Shown in pieces: positions 7,525-16,257 of a stretch of 47,947 nucleotides of DNA; the stretch's first letter is position 1; each line of letters starts with the position of its first letter. The stretch covers positions 196,295 to 244,241 of the forward strand of contig NZ_MEEX01000001.1 in assembly GCF_001724605.1 (NCBI RefSeq), in the 5' to 3' direction. The position numbers and the translations under genes are program-made. The notes beneath the pieces were generated by a model. That model ran no database searches. It was not told the DNA's origin and was given only the letters and a program-made list of their open reading frames with translations. The DNA is from Phenylobacterium sp. SCN 70-31 (GTDB lineage Bacteria > Pseudomonadota > Alphaproteobacteria > Caulobacterales > Caulobacteraceae).

Positions 7525-8604
7525 TCAATCGGGCACGATGACGGCGCGGACCACGTCGCCGGCCGCCAGGGCGTCGAGCCCCTCGTTCACCTGGTCCAGG
7601 GTGAGGGTTCTCGAGACGAGGCCGCCGAGGTTCAACCGCCCTTCCTCGGCGAACCGCGCGTAGCGCGGGAAGTCTCGGCGGATGTCGGCCGACCCGAAGA
7701 GCGAGCTGGAGATCCGCTTCTCCGAGAGAAAGAAGGGCCACGCGTCGAAGGAGAAGGTGGCGCCCTGGGGCGGCAGCCCGACGATGACCACGCTGCCGGC
7801 CTGCCGGGTCATGGCGTAGGCCTGATCGACCGTGGCGGGCAAGCCTACGCCGTCGATGCAGGCGTCCACGCCGCGCCCGCCCGTCGCCTCCAGCACGGCC
7901 TCGACGACCGATGGACCGGGATCGAGGGTCAGGCTGGCCCCCATGGCGCGGGCGTCGGCGCGCCGGGCCTCGCGCGGGTCGATGCCGATGACGGTGACGG
8001 CGCCGGCGATCCGCGCGCCCTGGATGGCGGCCAGGCCCACCGCGCCGCAGCCGATCACGGCCAGCGAGCCCCCCGGCTTCAGGTCGGTCCGGTTCAGCAC
8101 CGCCCCCAGGCCCGTGGTGACGCCGCAGCCGATCAGCGCCAGCTCGGCGTCGGGCAGCCGCGTGCGCAGCGCCACGACCGAGGCCTGGTTCACCGTCATC
8201 CGCTCGGCGAACGAGCCGACGCCGTAGAGGCCCATGGCCAGCGAGCCGTCCGGCAGCCTGGCGCGGACGGGTTTGCGCACCTCCTGGGCCAGGACGCAGA
8301 CGTGCGGGCGCCCCCCCAGACAGTTTTCGCAGGCGCCGCAGGCCGGGGCGGACGAGGTGGCCACCCGGTCGCCGACCGACAGTCCGGTCACCGCCGCGCC
8401 CAGCGCCTCGATCACGCCGCAGGCCTCGTGACCCATGATCAGCGGCGCGCCATAGCCGTACTTGCCGGCCCGTACGCTGACGTCGGTCTGGCACAGCGCC
8501 GTGGCGGTCACGCGGACGACCACGTCGTTGGGGCCCGGCGGCAACAGCTCGACGTCCTGGACCGACAGCGGCGCGCCGGCCTCGAGGAACAGGGCCGCGC
8601 GCAT
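7525..8604 (-). CDS. Zinc-dependent alcohol dehydrogenase (MDR family)
   Basis: 359-aa medium-chain dehydrogenase. Present are the GHEACGVIEALG motif with the catalytic-zinc region, the four-cysteine structural zinc lobe (CGACENCLGGRPHVC), and the NAD-binding Rossmann segment (SLAVIGCGAVGLAAIQGARIAGAVTVIGID). This pattern is class III/aryl-alcohol dehydrogenase-like. The start is set at ATG 8604, whose A overlaps the P450 stop as TGATG; a GTG three codons upstream is possible. As the last gene of the P450 operon it probably oxidises the alcohol made by the P450. Substrate unknown. Confidence 0.93.
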   Translation of the reverse strand: MRAALFLEAGAPLSVQDVELLPPGPNDVVVRVTATALCQTDVSVRAGKYGYGAPLIMGHEACGVIEALGAAVTGLSVGDRVATSSAPACGACENCLGGRPHVCVLAQEVRKPVRARLPDGSLAMGLYGVGSFAERMTVNQASVVALRTRLPDAELALIGCGVTTGLGAVLNRTDLKPGGSLAVIGCGAVGLAAIQGARIAGAVTVIGIDPREARRADARAMGASLTLDPGPSVVEAVLEATGGRGVDACIDGVGLPATVDQAYAMTRQAGSVVIVGLPPQGATFSFDAWPFFLSEKRISSSLFGSADIRRDFPRYARFAEEGRLNLGGLVSRTLTLDQVNEGLDALAAGDVVRAVIVPD

Positions 8605-9881
8605 CAGCCCCACACCACCGGGACGCCCGTGGGCATCCGATAGAGCAGCCCCGTGAGCTGCGGCGGCGGCGCATCTGGGTCCATGCGCAGGTTCGGCAGG
8701 CGGTCCAGCAAGGCGTTCAGGGCGCTGCGCAGCTCCATCCGCGCCACCTGGCCGCCCACGCAGAAGTGCGAGCCGAAGCTGAACGCCAGGTTGGCCTGGG
8801 CCGGACGGAAGGGATCGAAGGCGTCGGGCTGGTCAAAACGGGCCGGGTCGCGGTTGGCCGCGGCGATTCCCGGCTCGACCAGGGCGCCCTTGGGGATCTT
8901 CACCCCCTCGATCTCGGCGTCAGCGGTGGCCAGGCGGAACGGAGCGGTCAGCACCGGCCCATTCCACCGCAAGGCCTCCTCGATGACCAGGGGGATCAGG
9001 TCGCGCTCGCCGTAGAGCCGCGCCAGCAGCTCGGGCCGCTGGAGGAGGGTGACGAGAACGATGCCCAGGCTGCGGTAGGTGGTGCCCGCGCCCGCCGGCA
9101 GCAGGTTGCACACCAGCCCCAGGATCTGCTCCTCGGTGATCTTCTCCGATCCTTCCGCGGTCTTCAGCTCGCTGTCGATCAGTAGGCTGATCAGGTCGTC
9201 CCGGGGTTGGACGCGGCGGGCGGCGATGACCCGGCGCATGTAATCCTCGACCTGGAAGCGAGCGGCGCGGGCCTCGTCCGGCGGCGCGGCGCCGATCTGG
9301 AGCTTGGCGGCCAGTTCGTGGAAGTGGTCCAGATCCTCGCGCGCGACGCCCAGGGTCATGGCGATCACGAACACTGGGAACTGGGCGCAGTAGTCGAAGT
9401 AGAGCTCGGCCCGCCCCTGCTCCACGAAGCCGTCGATCAGTTCGTCCAGGCGCGGCTTCACCCAGGACGTCCAGAGCCCCATGGCCTTCTTGCCGAAGGC
9501 GGGCTGGATCAGCAGGCGGAACTGCCGATGTTCCGGGTCGTCCGAGCCCATGAGGGACACGGGGCCGAAGACGTCCTCGGTCATCCGCCGGATGCCGGCG
9601 TTGGAAAACGTGACGTTGTCGCGCAGCACCGCCTCGGTGGCGGCGTACGACAGGGTGGCGAAGCGCTGCGCTCCCGGCCACGCGGCGGCCATCGGGTCGG
9701 GCAGGCCGAACATGCCGAAGAACGAGTCGCTGGCGACCGGCCCCTCGGCGCGCCGCACGGCGATCAGCGGATAGGGATCGTCGACCGCCCCGGCGCCCGT
9801 CCGCTGGGTGGTCTCGCGCTCCCAGTCGTAGCGTCCCACGCCGCTCGCTCCGGCGGGCGAGATCTCGTCCTTGAGGGTCAT
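8604..9881 (-). CDS. Cytochrome P450
   Basis: 425-aa bacterial (class I) P450 monooxygenase. The heme-binding loop LAFSFGSHFCVGGQVARMEL is intact, with ligand C374. The K-helix ExxR is EEALRW (in VIEEALRWNGPV), and the I-helix is in LVCNLLPAGAGTTYRSLG, where the usual (A/G)GxxT oxygen-activation motif reads AGAGTT. The ATG overlaps the ferredoxin stop by ATGA. Its electrons presumably come from the adjacent ferredoxin; no ferredoxin reductase is in the window, so it must be elsewhere. Homologues in such operons hydroxylate unactivated C-H bonds of terpenes, steroids or fatty chains; the actual substrate cannot be read from sequence. Confidence 0.96.
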   Translation of the reverse strand: MTLKDEISPAGASGVGRYDWERETTQRTGAGAVDDPYPLIAVRRAEGPVASDSFFGMFGLPDPMAAAWPGAQRFATLSYAATEAVLRDNVTFSNAGIRRMTEDVFGPVSLMGSDDPEHRQFRLLIQPAFGKKAMGLWTSWVKPRLDELIDGFVEQGRAELYFDYCAQFPVFVIAMTLGVAREDLDHFHELAAKLQIGAAPPDEARAARFQVEDYMRRVIAARRVQPRDDLISLLIDSELKTAEGSEKITEEQILGLVCNLLPAGAGTTYRSLGIVLVTLLQRPELLARLYGERDLIPLVIEEALRWNGPVLTAPFRLATADAEIEGVKIPKGALVEPGIAAANRDPARFDQPDAFDPFRPAQANLAFSFGSHFCVGGQVARMELRSALNALLDRLPNLRMDPDAPPPQLTGLLYRMPTGVPVVWG

Positions 9882-10099
9882 CGGTCAACAGGCTCCAGGA
9901 TGATGGCCGCGACGGGGCAGTTGGCGGCCGCCGCGCGAACGGCGGTCTCGCCGTCGAACGGTCCGGCGAGCAGCGTCACCAGGCCCTCGTCGTCGGTCTC
10001 GAAGGTATTCGGGGCGAGGCGCGCGCAGCTCTCGCTGCACACGCACCGGTTCCGGTCGATACGAACCCGCAGGCCGGGCGTAAGCTGGCTCTCGATCAT
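9878..10099 (-). CDS. [3Fe-4S]-type ferredoxin, P450 partner
   Basis: 73-aa electron carrier. The cluster ligands show as RNRCVCSESC (C-x5-C with an extra Cys between) and a distant NCPVAAI, the spacing of single-cluster ferredoxins that feed bacterial P450s. The start ATG 10099 overlaps the stop of the hydrolase gene (ATGA), and its own stop overlaps the P450 start, so translation is coupled and stoichiometry with the P450 is likely. Too short for many gene callers. Longer readings in this frame back to 10711 run through the hydrolase gene and are rejected. Confidence 0.93.
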   Translation of the reverse strand: MIESQLTPGLRVRIDRNRCVCSESCARLAPNTFETDDEGLVTLLAGPFDGETAVRAAAANCPVAAIILEPVDR

Positions 10100-10878
10100 T
10101 CGCCCGCGCCATTCACGGCTTCGGCCACCAGGCGGGCGAACGCGGCCGGCTGGTCGACCGTGAGGAAATGGCCCGCCCCGGGCAGCACCTCGATCCGCAG
10201 GCCGGGCAGGTCGGCCCGCACGGCGTCGGCCATGTCGACGGTCGGCCCGGCCTCGCCGAACAGCATCAGGCCCGGCTGGCGGAGGGCGCGCAGTTCGGAC
10301 GCCACGTCGAACCCGCGGATCGCCTCCATCACCGCGATCAGGCCCGTCGCGCCGACGCGCGCGCGATCGGCGTTCCAGCGCTGGGCGACACGGTCCGCGA
10401 CCGGCGAGACGAAGCGCTGCTGGATCTCGTCGCGGGTCTGCACCGGCTGACCGAACAACTGCTCGACACGCGGCCAGGCGGCGTCCCACCAGGCTCGGGT
10501 GCGGTACTGGACCTCGGCGAGGACCACCGCGCGCACGTCGGCGCGGGCGTTCGCCGCGGCCAGGGCGATCATCGCGCCGACGGAGGTGCCGGCCAGGGCG
10601 GGGCGGGACAGCGACAGGTCGTCGATCAGATCGCCCAGGGCGCCTGCCAAGGCCGTGATCGTGGGCGGCGCGGCGAGATCGTCGGATGCGCCGTGGCCGG
10701 GCATGTCCCACGCCACCACGTCGAAGCCGGCGGCCAGAGCGTCCAGCACCGGCTCGAACTCGTGCCAGGCATGGCCATTGCCGTGCAGCAGGACCAGCGG
10801 CGGTCCCGCCCCGCGGCGCACATAGGCCACCCGGCCCAGCCGGGTCTGGAGGTGGCGGAGATCATGAGCGCCGGTCAC
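10096..10878 (-). CDS. Alpha/beta hydrolase
   Basis: 260-aa soluble hydrolase. Seen: oxyanion-hole HGNG (32-35), the DMPGHGASD strand-loop, the nucleophile elbow GTSVGAM with Ser99, and the C-terminal catalytic His in GAGHFLTVDQPAAF. The start is GTG 10878, overlapping the stop of the FAD dehydrogenase gene as GTGA; there is no in-frame ATG nearby. It probably cleaves an ester, lactone or C-C bond of a pathway intermediate (compare HsaD/MhpC-type hydrolases downstream of ring oxidation), but the exact reaction is not readable. Confidence 0.9.
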   Translation of the reverse strand: MTGAHDLRHLQTRLGRVAYVRRGAGPPLVLLHGNGHAWHEFEPVLDALAAGFDVVAWDMPGHGASDDLAAPPTITALAGALGDLIDDLSLSRPALAGTSVGAMIALAAANARADVRAVVLAEVQYRTRAWWDAAWPRVEQLFGQPVQTRDEIQQRFVSPVADRVAQRWNADRARVGATGLIAVMEAIRGFDVASELRALRQPGLMLFGEAGPTVDMADAVRADLPGLRIEVLPGAGHFLTVDQPAAFARLVAEAVNGAGE

Positions 10879-12518
10879 GCGTTCACGCCCGCCATATGCT
10901 GGGCTGCGCGGATCGAGAACACCATCGAGGCTCCGATCGAGGCGCCCGCGCCGGGATAGGTGCGCCCGAACACGGAGGCGCTGGTGTTGCCGGCGGCGTA
11001 GAGGCCCGGGATCGCCACGCCGTCGGCGCGCAGCACGCGGGCGTGCTCGTCGGTGAGCAGGCCGCCCGCGGTCCCCACGTCTCCCGGATGGACCTGGACG
11101 GCGTAGAACGGCGCCTTCTCGATCGCACCCAGGTTCGGATTGGGCCCGGCCCGGCTGTCGCCGTAGAAGCGGTTGTAGACGCTGTCTCCGCGGCGGAAGT
11201 CCTCGTCGCGCCCCTTGGCGACATGGCCGTTGAAGCGGGCGATCGAGCCGCGGAACACCTCGCGGTCGAGGCCGCAGAGGTCGGCCAGTTCGTCCAGGCT
11301 GGACGCCTTCTTCATGTAGCCGCTCTCGAACCAGGCCTTGGGCGTCATCCGCGGCGGCGTCATGCCGAAGGCGTAGCGGTCGCGATGGCGGCTCTCGAGG
11401 ATCATCCAGCCGGGCCGGCCCAGGGCGCGCTGGCGCTCCAGCATGATCTGGCCCACCTCCATGTAGGGGTCGGCCTCGTTGACGAAGCGGCGCCCCTCGG
11501 CGTCCACCATGATGGCGTGCGGGAAGCAGCGGTCCCAGACGTGCAGCATCACCGACCCCGGGGGGCTGGTGCCCGGCACCCACCACGCCTCGTCCATCAG
11601 GTCGGTGGCGGCGCCGAGGTCCTGGCCCAGCCGGATCGCGTCTCCCGTGTCGTCCACCGGCGCCATCGTCCAGTCGACGCCCACGGGAGCCTGGTGCTCC
11701 TGCCGCATCCCGGCGTTGCGGGCGAAGCCGCCGGCGGCGAGCAGGACGCCCCTGCGGGCGCGGATCGACACCAACTGGCCGTCGCGGCGGAGGCGCGCGC
11801 CTGTGACCCGCCCCTCCTCGCAGACCAGTTCGACCAGCGGGGTCTCCCGCCAGATCGGGACCTTCGCCCGGGTCAGGGCCTCGAACAGCCGCGCAACGAG
11901 CGCCTGCCCGCGGGTGAGCAGGACCGCTCCGCGGAGCTTGGCCAGGATCGTGCGCAGGCCGACGCGCAGCCAGGTCATCGCCGCCTTCGGCGTGCGCGGT
12001 CCCAGCGCGAGGACCGCCACCTCCACGGAATTGGCCGGCACCACGATCGCGGCCGGCCGCAGGAGCTCCCGGTCGGCGCCCAGCCGCCGCGCGTCGAACG
12101 GCAGCGTGTGGACCGTCCGCCCCTGGGGCACGCCGCCGTCGCGCTCGGCGTAGTAGTCCGCCCAGCCGGAATGGACGAGGGGCACCTCGTGGCGCGCCAT
12201 GAGCTCGACCAGGGCGCGCCCGCCGTCGACGTAGGCGTCGCGGCGCGCGGGGCTCGAGGCCGGCCCCGCATCCCCCACCACCGCGTCCATGTGACGGCGC
12301 GCCTGCTCCCGGGATTCCGCGATCCCCCTGGCCTTGAGGAACGGATTGTCCAGCAGCCACAGCGTGCCGCCCGAATAGGCGGTGGCGCCCCCGATCCAGG
12401 CGGACTTCTCGACCACGACGACCTCCAGGCCGCGATCGCTGGCCTCGAGGGCGCCCGCCATTCCGCCCCCGGCCCCGACCACCAGCATGTCGCACTGATG
12501 GTCCCACGCGATCGACAT
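10875..12518 (-). CDS. FAD-dependent oxidoreductase, 3-ketosteroid dehydrogenase / fumarate reductase-like
   Basis: 547-aa flavoprotein. The FAD-binding dinucleotide motif is at residues 15-22 (GAGGGMAG), followed by EASDRGLEVVVVEKSAWIGGATAYSGGTLW, the usual block of the FAD_binding_2 family (KstD, fumarate reductase, FAD-linked dehydrogenases). A C-terminal FAD motif follows: GDVGTAGGLLTDEHARVLRADG...IPGLYAAGNTSASVFGRTYPGAGASIG. ATG 12518 is chosen because GGAGG lies 10 bases upstream; the reading to 12536 would start at TTG. First gene of the operon and divergent from the second FCD regulator. A role in 1,2-desaturation of a cyclic ketone is a family-based guess. Confidence 0.9.
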   Translation of the reverse strand: MSIAWDHQCDMLVVGAGGGMAGALEASDRGLEVVVVEKSAWIGGATAYSGGTLWLLDNPFLKARGIAESREQARRHMDAVVGDAGPASSPARRDAYVDGGRALVELMARHEVPLVHSGWADYYAERDGGVPQGRTVHTLPFDARRLGADRELLRPAAIVVPANSVEVAVLALGPRTPKAAMTWLRVGLRTILAKLRGAVLLTRGQALVARLFEALTRAKVPIWRETPLVELVCEEGRVTGARLRRDGQLVSIRARRGVLLAAGGFARNAGMRQEHQAPVGVDWTMAPVDDTGDAIRLGQDLGAATDLMDEAWWVPGTSPPGSVMLHVWDRCFPHAIMVDAEGRRFVNEADPYMEVGQIMLERQRALGRPGWMILESRHRDRYAFGMTPPRMTPKAWFESGYMKKASSLDELADLCGLDREVFRGSIARFNGHVAKGRDEDFRRGDSVYNRFYGDSRAGPNPNLGAIEKAPFYAVQVHPGDVGTAGGLLTDEHARVLRADGVAIPGLYAAGNTSASVFGRTYPGAGASIGASMVFSIRAAQHMAGVNA

Positions 12519-12542
12519 CGGCCCTAATCCTCCCAATAAGTT

Positions 12543-12557
12543 TATTTATTATACTAT
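12543..12557 (-). promoter_or_regulatory. Probable FCD-regulator operator 3 in the P450-operon promoter
   Basis: On the minus strand this reads ATAGTATAATAAATA, matching the motif at 3281 and 3417. It contains a consensus -10 box TATAAT (12548-12553) about 30 bases upstream of the FAD dehydrogenase start. It lies between that gene and the divergent FCD regulator gene. Confidence 0.55.
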
Positions 12558-12583
12558 AACTGTCGGAAGGCCTCCGGCGCAAG

Positions 12584-13474
12584 ATGGGCTTTGCGCCGCG
12601 CGCTCCCTTGTGGAAAGTCGATGTCGTGAAAGCCGTCCCCACCTCCCCGCCGCAGCCTCCGAAGACCGAGGATCGTCGGCGCCCGTCGAACCCGCCGCGC
12701 GAGGCGACTCCCGATCGGATCGCCCGGCCTGCGCCCGGCAACGCCGAGATCCGCGTGCCGAAGGCGGCCGAACTGATCGCCGAGACCCTCCGTCGGCGGA
12801 TCGTCCTGGGCGAACTCCTCGCCGGCGACGCGCTGCCGTCCGAGGCCGAGATGATGGCTCAGTTCCACGTCTCACGCGCGTCGCTGCGGGAGGCGTTCCG
12901 AATCCTGGAAGCCGAGACCCTGATCGAGGTGAAGCGCGGAGCCAACGGCGGCGCGCGCATCAAGGTGCCCCAGGACGAGGCGGCGGCGAAATCGGTGGGC
13001 CTGCTGCTCCAGATGCGGGGAGCCACGTTGAAGGAGGTGCTTCAGGCCCGCCTCATCATCGAGCCGTCGCTGATGCGCTCGCTGGCCGAGATACGGACCG
13101 AGGACGACCTGCGCGCCCTGCGCGAGCACCTCGAATGGGAAGAGGCGCACCTCGCCGACTTCAACGTTTTCGCCCTGGCCACCGCCGAACTGCACCGCAT
13201 CCTGGTTCAGCGGGCGGGCAACGTGCCGCTGGCGCTGATGGTGGGCATGCTGGACGACATCTTCCGCCGCCATGTCACCCACTTCGTCTCCCGGGCGCGG
13301 CCCGACCAACTGGAACTGAACAAGCTCGCGCTCGAGAGCCACCGCGTGCTCTACGACATGATCCTGCATCGCAACCCGGACGGCGCCGAGGCGACCTGGC
13401 GCTATCACATGCACCGCGTGAAGGACGTCGTCCTGTCCGAACTGGGCGAAGCGACGGTGCTCGACCTCTACTGA
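12584..13474 (+). CDS. FadR-type GntR family regulator (FCD domain), paralogue 2
   Basis: 296 aa from ATG 12584, or 282 aa from GTG 12626, which has the better ribosome site (GGAAAG). The first ~50 residues are Pro/Arg-rich and low in structure. The GntR winged helix follows (GELLAGDALPSEAEMMAQFHVSRASLREAFRILEAETLIEVKRGANGGARI), then an FCD domain whose segments parallel the regulator at 984-1796: ALMVGMLDDIFRRHVTHFV, RARPDQLELNKLA and the terminal GEATVLDLY. Divergent from the P450 operon, it is the likely local regulator through the motif at 12543-12557. The two FCD genes bracket the left cluster. Confidence 0.92.
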   Translation: MGFAPRAPLWKVDVVKAVPTSPPQPPKTEDRRRPSNPPREATPDRIARPAPGNAEIRVPKAAELIAETLRRRIVLGELLAGDALPSEAEMMAQFHVSRASLREAFRILEAETLIEVKRGANGGARIKVPQDEAAAKSVGLLLQMRGATLKEVLQARLIIEPSLMRSLAEIRTEDDLRALREHLEWEEAHLADFNVFALATAELHRILVQRAGNVPLALMVGMLDDIFRRHVTHFVSRARPDQLELNKLALESHRVLYDMILHRNPDGAEATWRYHMHRVKDVVLSELGEATVLDLY

Positions 13475-13740
13475 GGCCCGTGGGCGGAAGGCCGGCGCCG
13501 CCGGATTCCATTCATCGTCGATGACTTCCCCCCGGGTCCCTGGCGCGGCTCGTGGAAAGTGCGAGATCCGCTCCGTCCATGCCCATCGCCCGTCTTCCTG
13601 CGAGAATTCCCAGGGGACACCGCGGGATCTCCACGGCGGTCCGCCGTGGATTGCACGGCGCGGCGGCGATTGCGGACCACAAGCCGGTTGTCTGGTCGCC
13701 CATTCGGTGTAGGAAGCCTGCCGTGGGGCCAGCACTGACC
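13475..13740. other. Intergenic region without recognised gene
   Basis: Between the FCD regulator and the DUF2946 gene. Overlapping open frames here are short, arginine/proline-rich and look like GC-driven shadows. It contains ATTGCACGGCGCGGCGGCGATTGC and other short GC-rich repeats but no clear terminator or operator. Confidence 0.4.
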
Positions 13741-14103
13741 ATGACCGCATGCGCCGAAAGGCGCGCGATGATCGCGATCATCGCGGTCTTCGCGCTGCTC
13801 GTGCAGGCGCTGCTGCCGACCCTGGCGGCGGCCACGCCGGCGTCCTCCGGACAGATGACGCTCTGCACCGAGATGGGCCTTCAGACGGCGCCGGTCGATC
13901 CTGGGGCGCCCCCGGTCAGCCACAACTGCAAACACTGCCTCTGCCCGGCCCCGGCGAACACACCGCCCCCGATCCTCGTCGTCTCCCGCGTAGCCTACGC
14001 GGTCGAGATCCAGGACGCCCCTCCGGCGCCGCAGCTCCGCATTCCGCCCGCCCGCGCACCGCCACGCCCGCCCGGACAAGGCCCCCCGCTCCACACCGCC
14101 TGA
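13741..14103 (+). CDS. DUF2946-like secreted/periplasmic metal-associated protein
   Basis: 120 aa. A hydrophobic signal segment (MIAIIAVFALLVQALLPTLAAA) is followed by a short mature part with CTEMG and the cysteine cluster CKHCLCPAP, then a proline-rich tail. This is the layout of DUF2946 proteins, small secreted proteins often found beside TonB receptors and PepSY proteins in copper or iron loci. ATG 13741 is chosen; ATG 13768, with AAAGG 7 bases upstream, is an alternative that trims the N-terminus to the signal peptide. The downstream TonB receptor and PepSY genes suggest one metal-uptake operon. Molecular role unknown. Confidence 0.75.
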   Translation: MTACAERRAMIAIIAVFALLVQALLPTLAAATPASSGQMTLCTEMGLQTAPVDPGAPPVSHNCKHCLCPAPANTPPPILVVSRVAYAVEIQDAPPAPQLRIPPARAPPRPPGQGPPLHTA

Positions 14104-14166
14104 TCGACCTCGCCGGCGCGCGAACCCTTGCGCGCCCGTCATCCTGCGTTCTGGAACTGCATTCAC

Positions 14167-16247
14167 ATGTCCTCATCACCCGCGCGCTCGGCCGCGCCCT
14201 CCTGCTCGGCGCCTGCGCCTGGCCCGTCCTCGCATGGCCCGTCCTCGCCTGCGCCGAAGAGGCGGAACCCCCGAACACCGTCGAGCGCGTTGTCGTCTCC
14301 GGCGAGCGCGCCGCGCTCACGGTCCCGACCACCGCCCAAGCCACGGCCGATATCCAGCGTACCGCCGGCGGCGTCGCGGTGATCCCCGACAGCGCCTTCA
14401 AGAGCGGCCCCGCCGCCGCCATCAAGGACGTACTGGCCTATGTGCCGGGCGTGATCACCCAGCCACGCTATGGCCCCGACGCGCGGGTCTCGATCCGCGG
14501 CTCGGGCCTGTCTCGCGCCTACGGCGCCCGCGGGATCCAGGCGCTGGCGGACGGCGTGCCGATCAACACCTCTGACGGCCTGCTCGACCTCTCGGAGGTC
14601 GATCCCAGCGCCTATCGCTATGTCGAGGTCTTCAAGGGCGCGAACGCCCTTCGCTACGGTGGAAACAGCTTGGGCGGCGCAATCAACTTCGTCATGCCGA
14701 CCGGTCGCGACGCTCAGCGCTTCGACGGACGCCTGGATGTCGGCAGCTTCGGCTTCGTACGCGGCCAGGTCAGCACCGGATTCGCCGACGGCGCCTGGGA
14801 TGGCTTCGTCAGCGCCTCGGCCCAGTCTGAGGATGGATATCGCGAGCATTCGAAGGGCGCGTTCAAGCGCCTGAACGCCAACCTGGGCTACCGGCTCTCA
14901 CCCGAGCTCGAGACCCGCTTCTACATCAACGCCTACGCCTGGCGCGCCCGCATCCCGGGCGAGGTCGGCAAGGCCTCGGCGCTCGACGATCCGAAGGCCG
15001 CCAACCCGGGCTGGGTGGTGCAGGACCAGCAGCGGAACATCGACTCGTTCCGGGTCGCCAACAAGACGACCTTCAGCCTGGGAAACACGACGATCGACGT
15101 CGGCGCCTACTACCTGGACCGGCGCGTCGACCACCCGATCTTCCAGTATCTGGACTTCACGGTGGACGACTACGGCGGCTTCGTCCGGACCACTGACGAC
15201 CGCCAGTTCGGCGAGATGCGCAACCGGCTCGTCGCCGGTCTGAACGTCAACAACGGCAAGCTCGACACCGAGCAGTTCGTGAACAACGCCGGCGCCGTGA
15301 AGGGCGCCCTGGTGGCGTCCATGGTCGACACGTCGAAGACCATCACCGCCTACGCCGAGAACGCGCTCTACGTCCGGCCGGACCTCTCGCTGATCCTGGG
15401 CGTCCAGTATCTGCGCGCCACCCGCGACCGTCGCGACCGCTTCCTGTCGAACGGCGATCAATCCGGCGAGCGCAGCTACAGCGAATGGAGCCCGAAGGTC
15501 GGCGTCCTGTGGAATGTCGCTCCGGACTGGCAGGTGTTCGCCAACATCTCGCGCAGCGCCGAAGTCCCGAGCTACGACACCATCTCGTTCGCGACGCCGG
15601 TCAGCACGGCGGAGCTCAAGGCCCAGACCGCCACCACCTACGAGGCCGGCACGCGGGGCCGGCGCGGCGAGCTGACCTGGGATCTATCGGCCTATCGCGC
15701 CGAGATCAGGAACGAGCTGCAGTGCCTGACCACCGGGCCGTTCAGCGCCTGCAGCACGATCAATGCCGGTCGGACGGTCCACCAGGGCCTGGAAGCGGGC
15801 CTCATGGCGCCGGTCGCGAAGTCGGCCCTCATCGAGGGCGACGGCCTCTCGCTCAACGTCGCCTACACGCTCAACGACTTTAATTTCGACGGCGATGCGC
15901 GCTACGGCGACAACGAGCTGCCGGGTGTGCCGAAGCACCTGCTGCGCGCCGAGGCGCTCTACCGCCACCCCAGCGGCCTCTACGCCGGCCCGAACGTCGA
16001 GTGGTCGCCCGAGCGCTACTACGCCGACAACGCCAACACCCTGACCATCGACCGCTATGCCCTCCTGGGCTTTCGCTTCGGATTCGATACGAAGCAAGGC
16101 TGGTCGGCTTACCTCGAAGGGCGCAACCTTACCGACAAGCGCTACATCTCCACGGTCGCGATCGCGGGGACGGCCACGCCCACCTCGGAGCTCTTCAATC
16201 CGGGCATGGGGCGGTCGGTTTACGGCGGCCTGCGGCGCCGTTGGTGA
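14167..16247 (+). CDS. TonB-dependent receptor, probable metal/siderophore type (start unresolved, possible frameshift)
   Basis: Outer-membrane receptor of ~690 aa. Signal peptide GRALLLGACAWPVLAWPVLACA is followed by TonB-box-like VERVVVSGERA, plug domain (IKDVLAYVPGVITQPRYGPDARVSIRGSGLS, ADGVPINTSDG, VEVFKGANALRYGGNSLGGAINFV) and a full barrel ending GRSVYGGLRRRW, with a terminal aromatic residue as expected. FecA/iron-type plug wording (RIRGSGLxR, LGGAINFV) points to a metal chelate. The protein frame has no ATG, GTG or TTG near the signal peptide. An ATG at 14167 is in another frame and would join after a 1-2 base shift before 14178, so either a small frameshift, an error or a rare start is involved. 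Followed by the PepSY gene after 10 bases. Confidence 0.85.
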
Positions 16248-16257
16248 GGGCGGACCG

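Noticed and set aside
10096..12741. Single 881-codon minus frame covering hydrolase and FAD dehydrogenase
   Set aside because: Only its last 260 codons are a real protein; the rest is out of frame with the FAD dehydrogenase and low-complexity.
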